From positions 62,001 to 126,000 of the forward strand of contig NZ_BMXJ01000006.1 of the NCBI RefSeq assembly GCF_014651695.1: a stretch of DNA of 64,000 nt, given 5' to 3'. This document shows positions 1-10,315 of the stretch, piece after piece. How positions within the stretch are numbered: the stretch's first letter is position 1; every line of letters begins with the position of its first letter. Below the pieces are notes generated by a model. That model was given only the letters and a program-made list of their open reading frames with translations. It searched no databases and had not been told where the DNA came from. The stretch is from Nocardiopsis terrae (lineage in GTDB: Bacteria > Actinomycetota > Actinomycetes > Streptosporangiales > Streptosporangiaceae). Made by a program: the position numbers and the translations under genes.

Positions 1-922
1 CGCCGATACCGTCGACGTCGGGGGAGTTGATGGTGTCCCAACCGGCCGGAGCATCGGTGAAGGGGCCGAACAACACGTGGATGGATCCCCGGTCCGAACT
101 CCTGGAGAGCTGTTCGCCGATGGTTCCGGACACGAGGTCGTCGTTGCCGTCACCGTTGATGTCGCCGATGGCGATCTGTTCGCCGAACCGGTCTCCGGGC
201 TCGGGGACGCCGGGAACGTTCTCGGTCAGCTGGTCGATCGAGATTGTCGTGCTCATGTCGAGTCCGGAAGCGGACCCGAAGACGATGCGGGCCGTGCCCG
301 CGTTCGGCTTGCCGTTGGCCGAGTCGAGGGGTTGTCCGATGGCGAGATCGTCGTATCCGTCGTTGTTGAGGTCCCCGGTGGCGAGGGAGTACCCGAAGAT
401 CTCGTCCTTGACCACATCCCCGGGTATGCCCGCGCTGTCTTCGTGAATGGACTGGCTGCGATCGTTGATAAGCCCCGAATCACTACCGTACTGAATGGTG
501 ACGTAACCGGCGCCCTCCGTGCTGCCGATGGCCTCGAAGGGGCTGCTCACCACCAGGTCAGCGTATCCGTCTGCATCGAAGTCACCGCTGGTCAACGCCT
601 GACCGAAGCTGTCTCCCTCCTCTGGCGCACCGGCAACGTGGGCCGAGTCTTGGTTGAGGAGGTCGCTGCTTCCGATGAGCCTCGAAGTGCTGCCCGTGGC
701 GATAGCGACCGATCCGGCGTTCGGTCTGCCATTCAGGGTGTCTCCGGGGAGTCCGACGGCTAGATCGGGATACCCGTCTCCGTTGAAGTCATAGGAATCC
801 GCACGGGGATCGCTCGTGCTCGCAACGAGGGCGTACGTGCCCGTGCCACCGAGCATCAGTAGCCCCGCCATCGCAGCGAGCCACTTCCGAGATGTGGGCA
901 GCTGAGAGCCCTTGCGCTTCAT
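1..922 (-). CDS. Partial secreted FG-GAP repeat (integrin-like propeller) protein
   Basis: From an ATG at 922 the minus strand stays open to the left edge, so about 307 residues are present and the C terminus is missing. The N terminus is basic (MKRK) followed by a hydrophobic stretch at about residues 15 to 35, which fits a signal peptide or anchor. Four calcium-loop motifs of the type D-x-(N/D)-(G/A/N)-D-G-(Y/N)-x-D-L start near residues 45, 114, 184 and 254, about 70 residues apart, each followed by the VxxPxE/LPGD pattern of FG-GAP blades. This is the known layout of an extracellular beta-propeller; ligand and role cannot be told. It is divergent from the giant RHS toxin gene, and a functional link is possible but only inferred from position. 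Confidence 0.75.
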   Translation of the reverse strand, partial: MKRKGSQLPTSRKWLAAMAGLLMLGGTGTYALVASTSDPRADSYDFNGDGYPDLAVGLPGDTLNGRPNAGSVAIATGSTSRLIGSSDLLNQDSAHVAGAPEEGDSFGQALTSGDFDADGYADLVVSSPFEAIGSTEGAGYVTIQYGSDSGLINDRSQSIHEDSAGIPGDVVKDEIFGYSLATGDLNNDGYDDLAIGQPLDSANGKPNAGTARIVFGSASGLDMSTTISIDQLTENVPGVPEPGDRFGEQIAIGDINGDGNDDLVSGTIGEQLSRSSDRGSIHVLFGPFTDAPAGWDTINSPDVDGIG

Positions 923-960
923 CGGTCCCCTTCAGCCGAAACAGGTGAACGGCGGAACCA

Positions 961-1146
961 TAACCCTCTAGAGTCTCGCGCTGATCACGAAGTTTGCGAA
1001 TATTTATACTTATTCGTTACTTATATCTTGTTATTTAACGTTTACACGATTCTAGCCATCTTTGTTCTACAGTGTCCGAGTTCTGTCGAGTCGGCCTCTC
1101 AGCTTCACGGGGCCGACTCGTTGCTGTTGGACTTCGAGCGAAGGAG
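961..1146 (+). promoter_or_regulatory. AT-rich divergent promoter region and RBS of the RHS toxin gene
   Basis: Bases 1021 to 1080 contain 21 G/C of 60, far below the surrounding DNA. A possible rightward promoter is TTGCGA (994 to 999) with a TA-rich -10 around 1017 to 1026, but no pair is a clear match. The firm part is the Shine-Dalgarno AAGGAG at 1141 to 1146, four bases before the GTG at 1151, which decides the start of the toxin gene. The same region must carry the promoter of the leftward FG-GAP gene. Confidence 0.4.
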
Positions 1147-1150
1147 CCTC

Positions 1151-4100
1151 GTGCACGCGTCGCACCGTGGCGGAATCTTGGACAAGCGGACCTGGAGGCT
1201 GTCGCTGGCCAGTGCCGTGGCTCTTTCCTTGGTGCTCAGCCTTCTGTCACAGCCAACTCTGGCCCAAGACGCGCCTACGGCCCCCGCGGCCGAGACACCC
1301 GCAGGTCCCGAACAGCTCAGCGGAAGCGCGTCAGGGCGTGAACACGAGGCGTCCGCCGAGCAGACCGACGCCACCGGGGCCAACGAACTCAACGCCGGTG
1401 ACCTCACGGCTGGCGAGGACGCGCTGCCCTTGGAAGGGGAGACGACTCCGTTCGCCCCGGTCGAGCCGGAGATCGACTCACAGGAGTTCACGCAGCAGTC
1501 CGACACCCCCACCACAGCCGAGGGCACGGGCTTCGACCCCGAACGCAGCGTGGAACTGCCCGAGCAGCGGACACGCTGGACCAAGGAGTTCGAAAACCCG
1601 GACGGCACCGCCACCACGCAGGTCTACCCCGAACCGGTGCATTTCCAGGACGGCGGCGTCTGGCAGGAGATCGACACGACGCTGGTTCCGGATACCGAGG
1701 CAACCGGTGCGCGCACCATGAGCAGCGGCGACGGAACACGCCTCGCCATGTCCGCAGAGGAGACGGACCTCACCGTCTCCACCGATGGGGACACTCCGGA
1801 TCTCGCTGCTCTCGGTGTGGACGATGACGGCGAGCACAGCGTCACGTTCGGTGTCGACGACGCCTCCGACGTCGTGGGAAGTGTCCAGGAAGACACTGTC
1901 CGCTATGAGGACGTCAGGCCCGATGCCGACCTGACACTGCAGGCCGCGCCAGGGATGGTCAAAGAGACGATCATCCTGAACTCGTCCGACGCGCCCCGGG
2001 AGTGGACCTTCCCGCTCGAGCTCAACGGGCTGCTCCCGGAGCTGGACGACCAGGGAGCCGTCGTCTTCCTGGACACGGAGGGCGAGGCGCAGGCGATCAT
2101 CCCCACCGGATGGATGGAGGACTCCTCCCACGATCCGCAGACGGGCGGCCCCGCCGTCTCCGGTGACGTTCGCTACCGGCTGGAGGAGGACAGCGGCCAG
2201 TGGTCCCTCGTCGTCGAGCTGGATGACGCCTGGCTCGACGACCCCGACCGCGTCTACCCCGTCCAGGTGGACCCGAGCGTCGCCGACATCGACACCAACG
2301 GGGACTCCTTCGTCCAGGACGACTGGCCCACCACCAACTACAGCGGCGACGACGAACTCAAGGTGGGCAGCTACAACGGTGGCGCAAGCAGGGCCATCAG
2401 CTACATGAAGTTCAGCGACGTCACCAGCCAGCTGAACGACCGGTACATCCTCAACGCCGACCTCGTGCTGTTCAACCACTGGTCGTCCAAGTGCGACCCG
2501 CGCGAGGTCCGCGTCCACCAGGTCACCGAGTCGTGGTCGGCGACCACGGTCACCTGGAACAACCGCCCCTCCTCCAGAGGTTCCGCCGTCGCGGCCAAGT
2601 CCTTCGCCCACGGGGAGACTTGTGGCGGCTCGGAGTGGGAGAACATCGACCTCGGCAAGAACGGAGTCGATCTGGTCCAGGGATGGGTCGAGGGGTCCGA
2701 GTCCAACTACGGACTGTCGATCCAGGCCGACTTCGACTCCAGCTACACCTGGAAGCGTTTCGGTAGCCGCCAGTCCGCCAACGCCCCCTACCTGGCCATC
2801 ACCCACAGCGCTTGGGGCGCCTCCTACGATGTCGGTTCCTTGACCGAACCGGTGACCGGCGGTCAGGGCGGCGAGGTCACCGTGACGGTCACCAACCTCG
2901 GTGACTTCGACTGGGAACCCCAGGGCTGGAACGAACTGCGACTGGGCACCCGCGTCCGGGACAAGGGCACCGGAGATCTTCTGGATGCGGTCGCCTTCAC
3001 CCGTCTGACCGAACGGCTCACGCCCGGCGACTCGGCCACTCTCGACGCCCGTATCCCCTCTCTTGCTCCGGGTGAGTACCTGCTCAACTTCGACATGCAG
3101 CGGTTGCGGGACCAGACCTGGCTTTCCGACCAGAGTGTGCCCGTGTCCACGGCCAGTGTCACCTCACAAGACGTGGGCCCCCGGATCAATGACGTCTACC
3201 CCCGCCCGGGCGGCCAAGTCGGCAGCCTCACCCCCAGCCTCTTCGCTGACGCCGAGAGCATCGACGACTGGCCCGCCGACGCCACAGTGGAGTACTGGTT
3301 CGAGGTCTGCGACGACAGCGACGGCGAGCCCGCGAACTGCGTCGACTCGGGGTGGCAAGACGCCCGCACCTGGACTGTTCCCGAAGACACCCTGACCTGG
3401 GGCGAGCAGTTCCTCTGGCGGGTGCAGACCCGAGAGGGAGCCCAGGAAAGTCCAGCTAGCCCCTACTACCCCGTCGTCACCGCTGTCGAACAGCCCGCCA
3501 TCACCCGCCACCTGGGCGGGGTCGGTCTCAGCGGTGCCGGACGCGACGTTGACCCTCTGGTCGGTAACTACACCACCACCGCCACCGACGCCGAGATCTC
3601 CGCCGTCGGACCGGCGCTGTCCATCAACCGGACCTACAACAGCCGTGACCCGCGCACCGGCAATGTGTTCGGGGCTGGCTGGAGCACCCGGTTCGACATG
3701 CGGGTGAAACCCGACGGTGACGGTAGCGGCAACGTCGTCGTCACCTATCCGAACGGCCAGCAGGTCCGGTTCGGACACAACCCCGACGGCACCTACGCGC
3801 CCCCGTTCGGCAGCTTCGCGACCCTCACCACGACCAGTGAGGACGGGTGGCGCCTGAGCGACAAGAACCAGACCTCCTACGTCTTCGACGCCGACGGCCG
3901 AATCGTTGAGGTCACCGACTTCCGCGGTCGCGCCCAGTCCTTCGACTACGCCGCTGACGGCACGTTGGCCAGTGTCAGTAACCCCGGTGGCCGCAGTCTG
4001 CACTTCACCTGGGAAAGCGGCCGCGTCAGCACCGTCACCACGGACGCCCCCGAGAACGGGACCGAACCACTGGCGTGGGCCTACACCTACGACGGCGATC

Positions 4101-7100
4101 GGCTCACCCAAGTCTGCGGCCCTGAGGACGCCGACGGTGCCTGCACCAGTTACACCTACACCGACGGCTCCCACTACCGCACCGTCGTCCACGACACGGG
4201 TCCCGTCGCCCACTGGCGGTTCGGGGAGGGCCAGGGCTCCGGCGACGCCACCAGTGACCTGCCTCTGGACGAGGACCGTCACACAGGCTCCTACCAGGAC
4301 GTCCAGCTCGGCACCCCGGGAGCTCTCCAGGGCAGCCCCGAGACTGCGGCGACCTTCAACGGCAACTCCTCCCGCGTGCAGCTGCCGGACTGGCTGGTCA
4401 CCGACACCCCCTACCTGACGGTTGAGCTCTGGTTCCGCACGAGTGACGACGGTGTGCTTTTCAGCTACCAGAACCACAGCCTGGAGGAGGCGACCACCGG
4501 GTCCTACACCCCAGCGCTCTACGTCGGTACCGACGGCAAGCTCCGCGGACAGTTCTGGAACGGTACGGCCGACCCCATCACCTCCGGCACAGCGGTGAAC
4601 GACGGTGCCTGGCACCACGCCGCCCTGACCGCCTCCGGTGACAGCCAGTCCCTCTACCTGGACGGCACCCTCGTCGACACGGTGACCGGTGAGATCACCC
4701 AGAACAACCAGCGCTATGTGTACGCAGGCGCGGGGTACTGGAGGAATTGGCCCGCCACCAGCGGCGAGACGTCCCACTTCTCCGGGGACATGGACGAAGT
4801 CGCCGTCTACGGTCGCCCCCTCGGTGCCCAGACCGTGGCCGAGCACCACGCGGCCGGCACGGTCTCCCAGAAGTTGACCGCGTCCACCCTGCCGAGCGGA
4901 CGCACGCAGGTGCAGTTGGCCCACGATGCCGTTCACGACCGCGTCAGCGAGTACACCGACTCGGGTGGTGCCACCTACCAGGTCTCCGACCACACCCTGA
5001 CCGGCGCTGAGGACAGCGACGACCAGGAGACGAGCTCCGGGGACCCGACGGTCACGGTGACCGTCACCGACCCCGACGACCGAGACTCCACCTACACCTA
5101 CGACCCGCTCAACGGCCACCGCCTGCTCTCACAGACGGACGTGTCCGGCAATACCGCGACGTTCGCCTACGACACCGGAGGGTTCCTCGCCGCCACCACC
5201 GCGCCGGACGGCACCGTGACGCGGACCGGTCGCGATGAGCGAGGCAACAAGGTCTCCCAGACCACCTGCCGTGACGCCGACGACGAGCAGTCGTGCTCCA
5301 CCAGCTACTACGACTACTTCCACAACGCAGACGATCCGCTGGACCCACGCAACGACCAGTTGATCGCCGAACGCGACGCCCGCTCCAGCGGACCGAGCGA
5401 CGACACGTACCTGACCACCTACGGCTACAACTCCAACGGTGACCGGGTCTCCACCACCACCCCGGCCACCAGCGGTTTTCCCGAAGGCCGGTCGAACAGC
5501 CAGACCTTCACCGAAGGCACCGAGGACGCGGTCGGAGGCGGCACAGTCCCCGCAGGGCTGTTGCTCACCGCGACCGACGCCAAGGGCGGAGTCACCTCCT
5601 ACGCCTACTCCGCCGCCGGCGACCTGGTGCAGGTGACGGCCCCGAACGATCTGGTCAACTCCCACACCTATGACGCCCTCGGCCGGGAGATCTCCAACAC
5701 CGTCGTCACAGACGACCACCCCGACGGCATCACCACCGCCTACACCTATGACGGGGAGTCCCGCGTCGTCTCCACGACCGGACCGACCACCACCAATGCC
5801 GTCACCGGGGACTCCCACCAGACATCGACCACCTACACCTACGATGCCGATGGCCTGGTTCTGACCGAGACCGTCGCCGACCTCGAAGGCGTCGACGAAC
5901 CCCGCACGACAACCCACACCTACGACTCCCACGGCCGCCGAGCCTCGACCACCGACGCCGAGGACCAGACGGAGAACTACACCTACGACACCTACGGCAA
6001 CCAGGCCACACGCACCACAGCTGACGGGGAGACCTTCCGCTACTCCTACACCCCCAGCGGTGACCTGGCCGAAGTCGTACTCACCGGATACACCGGTCAC
6101 CCCGAGGACCCGCAGCCCGCCACCGACGCCGTCCTGGACTCCTACGCCTACGACCCCGTGGGGCGCCTGGCCGAACACACCGACGCGATGGGACGTACCA
6201 CCCGGTACACCTACTACGACGACGGCCTGGCCGCGCAAGAGACGCGCGTCGGCTTCCGTGAGCAGGACGGCTCCACACGCGACATCGTCCTGGCCTCCTA
6301 CACCTACGACGCGGCGGGCCACCTGACCCGGGAAACCACCGGCAACGGCACGGTCACCACCGCCTACGAGATCGACGCCGCCGGGCTGACCACCGCCACC
6401 GTCCTCGATCCGGACGGCCTGGCACGGCGCACCGCCTACACCCACGACGCCACCGGCGCGGTCCTCACCGAGACCCTCACCGGCGCCGGGGGGACCCGCG
6501 CCGAGAAGGTCACCTACCAGCGCGACGCGACAGGGGCCTGGACCAGTCGCACTGTCGAAAACGGCACCGAGGACCTCACCACCACCCGTGTGGTCGACCA
6601 GCGCGGCCTGGCCCTCTCGGAAACCACACCGGGCGGAGCCACCACCGAGTACGGCTACGACGTCCTCGGCAACCTCACCACCAGCCGCAGCCCGGCCGTC
6701 GAGGTCGAGGAATGGAACACCGAGGCGGTCACCGCACGACCCACCACGACCTTCGGCTACAACGCCTTCGGTGACCTCACCCACGAGCAGGACGAACGAG
6801 GAAACACCACCCGCGCCGTCTACGACCGGCTGGGCCGAACGGTCAGCACGACCCTGCCCGACTACACACCCGATAGCTCCAGCACGGCCCTGACGTCCAC
6901 CTACTCCACCACCTACGACAGCGCGGGACGCGTCGCCTCCGAGACCGATCCCCGGGGCGGTACCACCACCTACGCCTACGACCAACTCGGCAACCCTGCC
7001 CGCATCACCGAGCCCCCGGCCGAGGAAGGCGGGACCACTCCGGTCACCACCCTCACTCACGACCTGCTCGGCGAGCAGCTCTCAGTGACCGGACCGACCG

Positions 7101-10100
7101 GCGCCCGCACCGAGGCCACCTACGACGACCTCGGCCGTCAGATCACCGCGACCGAGATCGAACGCCACCCCGCGCCCGCCGCCCTCACCACCACCTACAC
7201 CTACGACGACGCCGGAAACCGCACCTCGACCACCACCCCGGCGGGTGTGAGCACCTCTACGGCCTTCAATGCCTCCGGCCAACCGGTCACGAGAACCGAA
7301 CCGGCCAGCCAGACCACCACCTACGCCTACGGACCCACCGGTCTGGCCACCGCCGTCACCGACCCCGCGGGCACCACCGTCCGCACCTCCCACGACCTCG
7401 CGGGCCGACCCACCGGCACCACCATCGAGGACGCATCCGGGGCCACCCTGGCGACCACGAGCACCGGCTACGACGCCGACTCGCGCCCAGTCACGGTCAC
7501 CGATGCCCTCGGTCACACCACCGACCGCGCCTACGACCCGATCGGACGCGTCACCACCCTCACCGAACCGGTCGACGACACCACGTCCATCACCACGACC
7601 TTCGGCTACGACGCCGCGGGCAACCGCACCCGGCTCACCGACGGACGGGGCAACACCACCTGGTACACCTTCACCACGCACGGACTGCTGGAGTCGGTGA
7701 TCGAACCGGCCACCGACACCCACCCGGACCTGGCCGACCGCACCTGGACCACCGTCTACGACACGGCCGGACAACCCGTCGAGGAGCACAAACCGGGCGG
7801 TGTCGTCCAGAGCACCACCTACGACGCCCTGGGACGCATCACCGAGGTCACCGGCAGCGGCGCCGAAGCCACCACCCAGAGCGACACCTTCGGCTACGAC
7901 CTGGCCGGACGACCCACGACCGTGGGTGCCAACACCTACACCTACAACGACCGCGGCCAGATCCTCACCGCCGACGGCGAATCCGGTACGTCGTCCTTCG
8001 CCTATGACACGGACGGTCGACTCACCCAGCGCGATGACGCCGCGGGCGCCACCGCTTTCGCCTACGACACCGCAGGACGCCTGGCCACCGCCTCCGATCC
8101 ACTCACCGGCACCGATCACCACTACTCCTACGACGGTGCCGGTCGACTGGACGGCATCGTCTACGGCGACACCTCGGCCGTGGAGCGTTCGTTCGACTAC
8201 GACGCCCAAGGCCGACTAGTCAGCGACTCCACCATCGCACCCGGGCCGGTACCGGCCGTCTCGGTCTCCTACAGCTACGACGACGCCAACAGGATCACTG
8301 GCAAGACCACCGCGGGCATCGCCGGAGCGGGAGAGAACACCTACACCTATGACCACGCGGGCCGTCTGAGTGGGTGGACCGACCCGGCTGGCACGGTCAC
8401 CGACTACACCTGGGACGCCTCAGGAAACCGCACCTCCTCCGGTGAAGAGAAGGCGACCTACGACGAGCGCAATCGCCTGATCAGCGCCGCCGGAACCGAC
8501 TACACCTGGGCTCCCAGGGGAACCCTGGCCCAGACCACGGACTCCGACAACACCGCCACGGAGTTCACCTACGATGCCCGTGGCCGCATGATCAGCGATG
8601 GCGAGACCACCTACGCCTACGACGCTCTGAACCGTCTCATCCAACGCGGCGGCCAGAGCCTGCGTTACGCCGACCAGAGCAACAACGCGGTCTCCGTCGG
8701 CGGGGAGCTGATCGCCCGAGACCTGAACGGCGCACCGTTGGCCACGACCGCCGCCGATGGCACCGGAGCCACGGTCTCCATCAGCGACGCCCACGGTGAC
8801 GTGATCGCCGCGGTGGATCCGATGGCCGGGACGGTCACGGGTTCGCGGACCTACACGCCCTTCGGCGAGGTCACCGACGAGCAGGGCACCACAGGCTCCC
8901 TGGGCTACCAGGGGGAGTACACCGACCCGGACACCGGGCGGGTGAACATGCACGCCCGCTGGTACGACCCGACGACAGGCGGCTTCTCCTCCCGCGACTC
9001 CTGGACCCTGAAGCCCACTCCGTCCATCCAAGCCAACCGGTACACCTACGGCAACGGCACCCCGCTCAACGCAGTGGACCTCAGCGGTCACGATACGATT
9101 ACGAGATGCGACCCGAAGACTCCGTGTCTTCCCAGACCCCGTGACGGTGGTGCGAATTCAGGAAAAACACCGCAGAGCGGTTCCGGTTCAAACGGCTTGG
9201 GAGCGGGAAGTCGCATTCTTAGTAGGCTGGGCGCCTTAGTTCCTAGTGCGGTATTCGTTGTTGGTCTTGCGGGTGTAATCGTCATCGCTACGCCCGGCAC
9301 TCTGGCCGATGGTACGTGCGGAGGTCCCTGTTACCCGGATTCGAAACCCGGTAATCCGTATGAGGACCTCTGTTTCAGATCCCCGTGGATCTGCGAAAGG
9401 CATAAGGACGCCAAGACTGCGACTGCCACTGCCACGGGCTGGAGCATTGGCGGCGGTGGCGGCGGTGGCGGCGGTTCGTGCTGGCGGTGCGGTAGTGCCC
9501 CTTCCGACAGTGCCCCGGCAGGCCCGCCTCCTCCTCCGCCGTGGAGCGAGATCCTGGCAGCGGTTCTTGCGACCGAGCACGCGCGCCCCGCAACAGAGGA
9601 GTCAGCGGACTCCGAATACGAGCAGTTCGTCGACGACTCATTCACGCGGGCACTCGAGGATCTCGGCAACCTAACAGACAATCAGCTCAAGGATTACTTC
9701 AAGTACTTCCCTTCATTTCAGAATGATGCTGACCGTCGTGCAAAATTTGAGAATTCAGTGGACGGCTGGTACAACCAGGATGTCAATTGTCTGGCCGGGG
9801 ATAATTCCTGGGTGTACTATCACCCTCTTGATTCTCAAGGAAGAGCTACCGGAGTCACTGCCTGTCTGCACGCTGACCAGATCGACTATAAAGGTCGAGG
9901 AAAAAAGCTAGATACTCAAAAGAGCACTGAAATTGTGGGTAGCGACACGCGTCGCGGTAACGGTGATACCATGACAAACCCTGCTCCCGGATGGAATTCA
10001 GGGGACGGAAGAACCTACGCGCGCGGCCATCTCCTCGGTCGGCAGCTTGGTGGCGTTGGAGATGACAGGAGAAACCTTGTGCTGCTGCACGGTAGGGCAA

Positions 10101-10315
10101 ATTCTGTTATTATGAAGAGATATGAGGATGAGGTCCGCGCTCGGCTTGATAGCAATCCTTCTGAGCGCATCTTCTACGCATCCATTCCGACGTATGATGG
10201 CAATAATCCCGTCCCGACAACGGTCGAATTGTACGCATTTGGCGATCAGGGGTATAATGCTCACTGGACTGTGCATAATACGAAGGACGGAAGACCTGCG
10301 ACGGGTGGACAGTAA
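1151..10315 (+). CDS. Giant secreted RHS/YD-repeat polymorphic toxin with C-terminal DNA/RNA non-specific endonuclease
   Basis: About 3,054 residues from the GTG at 1151, chosen because of AAGGAG at 1141; the frame is also open upstream to 1028, but that DNA is AT-rich and looks like a leader. Residues 1 to 38 form a signal peptide (basic n-region, SLASAVALSLVLSLL core, cleavage near TLA-QD). Then come a DNRLRE-like domain (about 375 to 555), an RHS start segment with NRTYNSRDPRTG (about 825), a LamG-like domain (about 1016 to 1240), a long YD-repeat array (to about 2610) closing with YDPTTGGFSSRD, a hydrophobic segment (about 2696 to 2716), Gly9 and Pro6 tracts (about 2767 to 2797) and a nuclease tip. 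The tip has ARGHLLGRQLGG with likely catalytic His2960 and RNLVLLHGRAN, as in the Endonuclease_NS_2 group of His-Me finger nucleases. The architecture resembles WapA-type contact toxins. The next gene is its likely immunity gene. Confidence 0.9.
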   Translation: MHASHRGGILDKRTWRLSLASAVALSLVLSLLSQPTLAQDAPTAPAAETPAGPEQLSGSASGREHEASAEQTDATGANELNAGDLTAGEDALPLEGETTPFAPVEPEIDSQEFTQQSDTPTTAEGTGFDPERSVELPEQRTRWTKEFENPDGTATTQVYPEPVHFQDGGVWQEIDTTLVPDTEATGARTMSSGDGTRLAMSAEETDLTVSTDGDTPDLAALGVDDDGEHSVTFGVDDASDVVGSVQEDTVRYEDVRPDADLTLQAAPGMVKETIILNSSDAPREWTFPLELNGLLPELDDQGAVVFLDTEGEAQAIIPTGWMEDSSHDPQTGGPAVSGDVRYRLEEDSGQWSLVVELDDAWLDDPDRVYPVQVDPSVADIDTNGDSFVQDDWPTTNYSGDDELKVGSYNGGASRAISYMKFSDVTSQLNDRYILNADLVLFNHWSSKCDPREVRVHQVTESWSATTVTWNNRPSSRGSAVAAKSFAHGETCGGSEWENIDLGKNGVDLVQGWVEGSESNYGLSIQADFDSSYTWKRFGSRQSANAPYLAITHSAWGASYDVGSLTEPVTGGQGGEVTVTVTNLGDFDWEPQGWNELRLGTRVRDKGTGDLLDAVAFTRLTERLTPGDSATLDARIPSLAPGEYLLNFDMQRLRDQTWLSDQSVPVSTASVTSQDVGPRINDVYPRPGGQVGSLTPSLFADAESIDDWPADATVEYWFEVCDDSDGEPANCVDSGWQDARTWTVPEDTLTWGEQFLWRVQTREGAQESPASPYYPVVTAVEQPAITRHLGGVGLSGAGRDVDPLVGNYTTTATDAEISAVGPALSINRTYNSRDPRTGNVFGAGWSTRFDMRVKPDGDGSGNVVVTYPNGQQVRFGHNPDGTYAPPFGSFATLTTTSEDGWRLSDKNQTSYVFDADGRIVEVTDFRGRAQSFDYAADGTLASVSNPGGRSLHFTWESGRVSTVTTDAPENGTEPLAWAYTYDGDRLTQVCGPEDADGACTSYTYTDGSHYRTVVHDTGPVAHWRFGEGQGSGDATSDLPLDEDRHTGSYQDVQLGTPGALQGSPETAATFNGNSSRVQLPDWLVTDTPYLTVELWFRTSDDGVLFSYQNHSLEEATTGSYTPALYVGTDGKLRGQFWNGTADPITSGTAVNDGAWHHAALTASGDSQSLYLDGTLVDTVTGEITQNNQRYVYAGAGYWRNWPATSGETSHFSGDMDEVAVYGRPLGAQTVAEHHAAGTVSQKLTASTLPSGRTQVQLAHDAVHDRVSEYTDSGGATYQVSDHTLTGAEDSDDQETSSGDPTVTVTVTDPDDRDSTYTYDPLNGHRLLSQTDVSGNTATFAYDTGGFLAATTAPDGTVTRTGRDERGNKVSQTTCRDADDEQSCSTSYYDYFHNADDPLDPRNDQLIAERDARSSGPSDDTYLTTYGYNSNGDRVSTTTPATSGFPEGRSNSQTFTEGTEDAVGGGTVPAGLLLTATDAKGGVTSYAYSAAGDLVQVTAPNDLVNSHTYDALGREISNTVVTDDHPDGITTAYTYDGESRVVSTTGPTTTNAVTGDSHQTSTTYTYDADGLVLTETVADLEGVDEPRTTTHTYDSHGRRASTTDAEDQTENYTYDTYGNQATRTTADGETFRYSYTPSGDLAEVVLTGYTGHPEDPQPATDAVLDSYAYDPVGRLAEHTDAMGRTTRYTYYDDGLAAQETRVGFREQDGSTRDIVLASYTYDAAGHLTRETTGNGTVTTAYEIDAAGLTTATVLDPDGLARRTAYTHDATGAVLTETLTGAGGTRAEKVTYQRDATGAWTSRTVENGTEDLTTTRVVDQRGLALSETTPGGATTEYGYDVLGNLTTSRSPAVEVEEWNTEAVTARPTTTFGYNAFGDLTHEQDERGNTTRAVYDRLGRTVSTTLPDYTPDSSSTALTSTYSTTYDSAGRVASETDPRGGTTTYAYDQLGNPARITEPPAEEGGTTPVTTLTHDLLGEQLSVTGPTGARTEATYDDLGRQITATEIERHPAPAALTTTYTYDDAGNRTSTTTPAGVSTSTAFNASGQPVTRTEPASQTTTYAYGPTGLATAVTDPAGTTVRTSHDLAGRPTGTTIEDASGATLATTSTGYDADSRPVTVTDALGHTTDRAYDPIGRVTTLTEPVDDTTSITTTFGYDAAGNRTRLTDGRGNTTWYTFTTHGLLESVIEPATDTHPDLADRTWTTVYDTAGQPVEEHKPGGVVQSTTYDALGRITEVTGSGAEATTQSDTFGYDLAGRPTTVGANTYTYNDRGQILTADGESGTSSFAYDTDGRLTQRDDAAGATAFAYDTAGRLATASDPLTGTDHHYSYDGAGRLDGIVYGDTSAVERSFDYDAQGRLVSDSTIAPGPVPAVSVSYSYDDANRITGKTTAGIAGAGENTYTYDHAGRLSGWTDPAGTVTDYTWDASGNRTSSGEEKATYDERNRLISAAGTDYTWAPRGTLAQTTDSDNTATEFTYDARGRMISDGETTYAYDALNRLIQRGGQSLRYADQSNNAVSVGGELIARDLNGAPLATTAADGTGATVSISDAHGDVIAAVDPMAGTVTGSRTYTPFGEVTDEQGTTGSLGYQGEYTDPDTGRVNMHARWYDPTTGGFSSRDSWTLKPTPSIQANRYTYGNGTPLNAVDLSGHDTITRCDPKTPCLPRPRDGGANSGKTPQSGSGSNGLGAGSRILSRLGALVPSAVFVVGLAGVIVIATPGTLADGTCGGPCYPDSKPGNPYEDLCFRSPWICERHKDAKTATATATGWSIGGGGGGGGGSCWRCGSAPSDSAPAGPPPPPPWSEILAAVLATEHARPATEESADSEYEQFVDDSFTRALEDLGNLTDNQLKDYFKYFPSFQNDADRRAKFENSVDGWYNQDVNCLAGDNSWVYYHPLDSQGRATGVTACLHADQIDYKGRGKKLDTQKSTEIVGSDTRRGNGDTMTNPAPGWNSGDGRTYARGHLLGRQLGGVGDDRRNLVLLHGRANSVIMKRYEDEVRARLDSNPSERIFYASIPTYDGNNPVPTTVELYAFGDQGYNAHWTVHNTKDGRPATGGQ

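Noticed and set aside
1028-1150. Start of the RHS toxin gene at 1028
   Set aside because: The frame is open, but no RBS is seen there, the DNA is AT-rich like a promoter, and a clear AAGGAG with GTG 1151 gives a textbook signal peptide.
9331-9356. TTACCCGGATTCGAAACCCG-like word as a tRNA T-arm copy (left att site)
   Set aside because: Only the general GGATTCGAA core matches the tRNA; flanks differ and it lies inside the toxin gene in frame.
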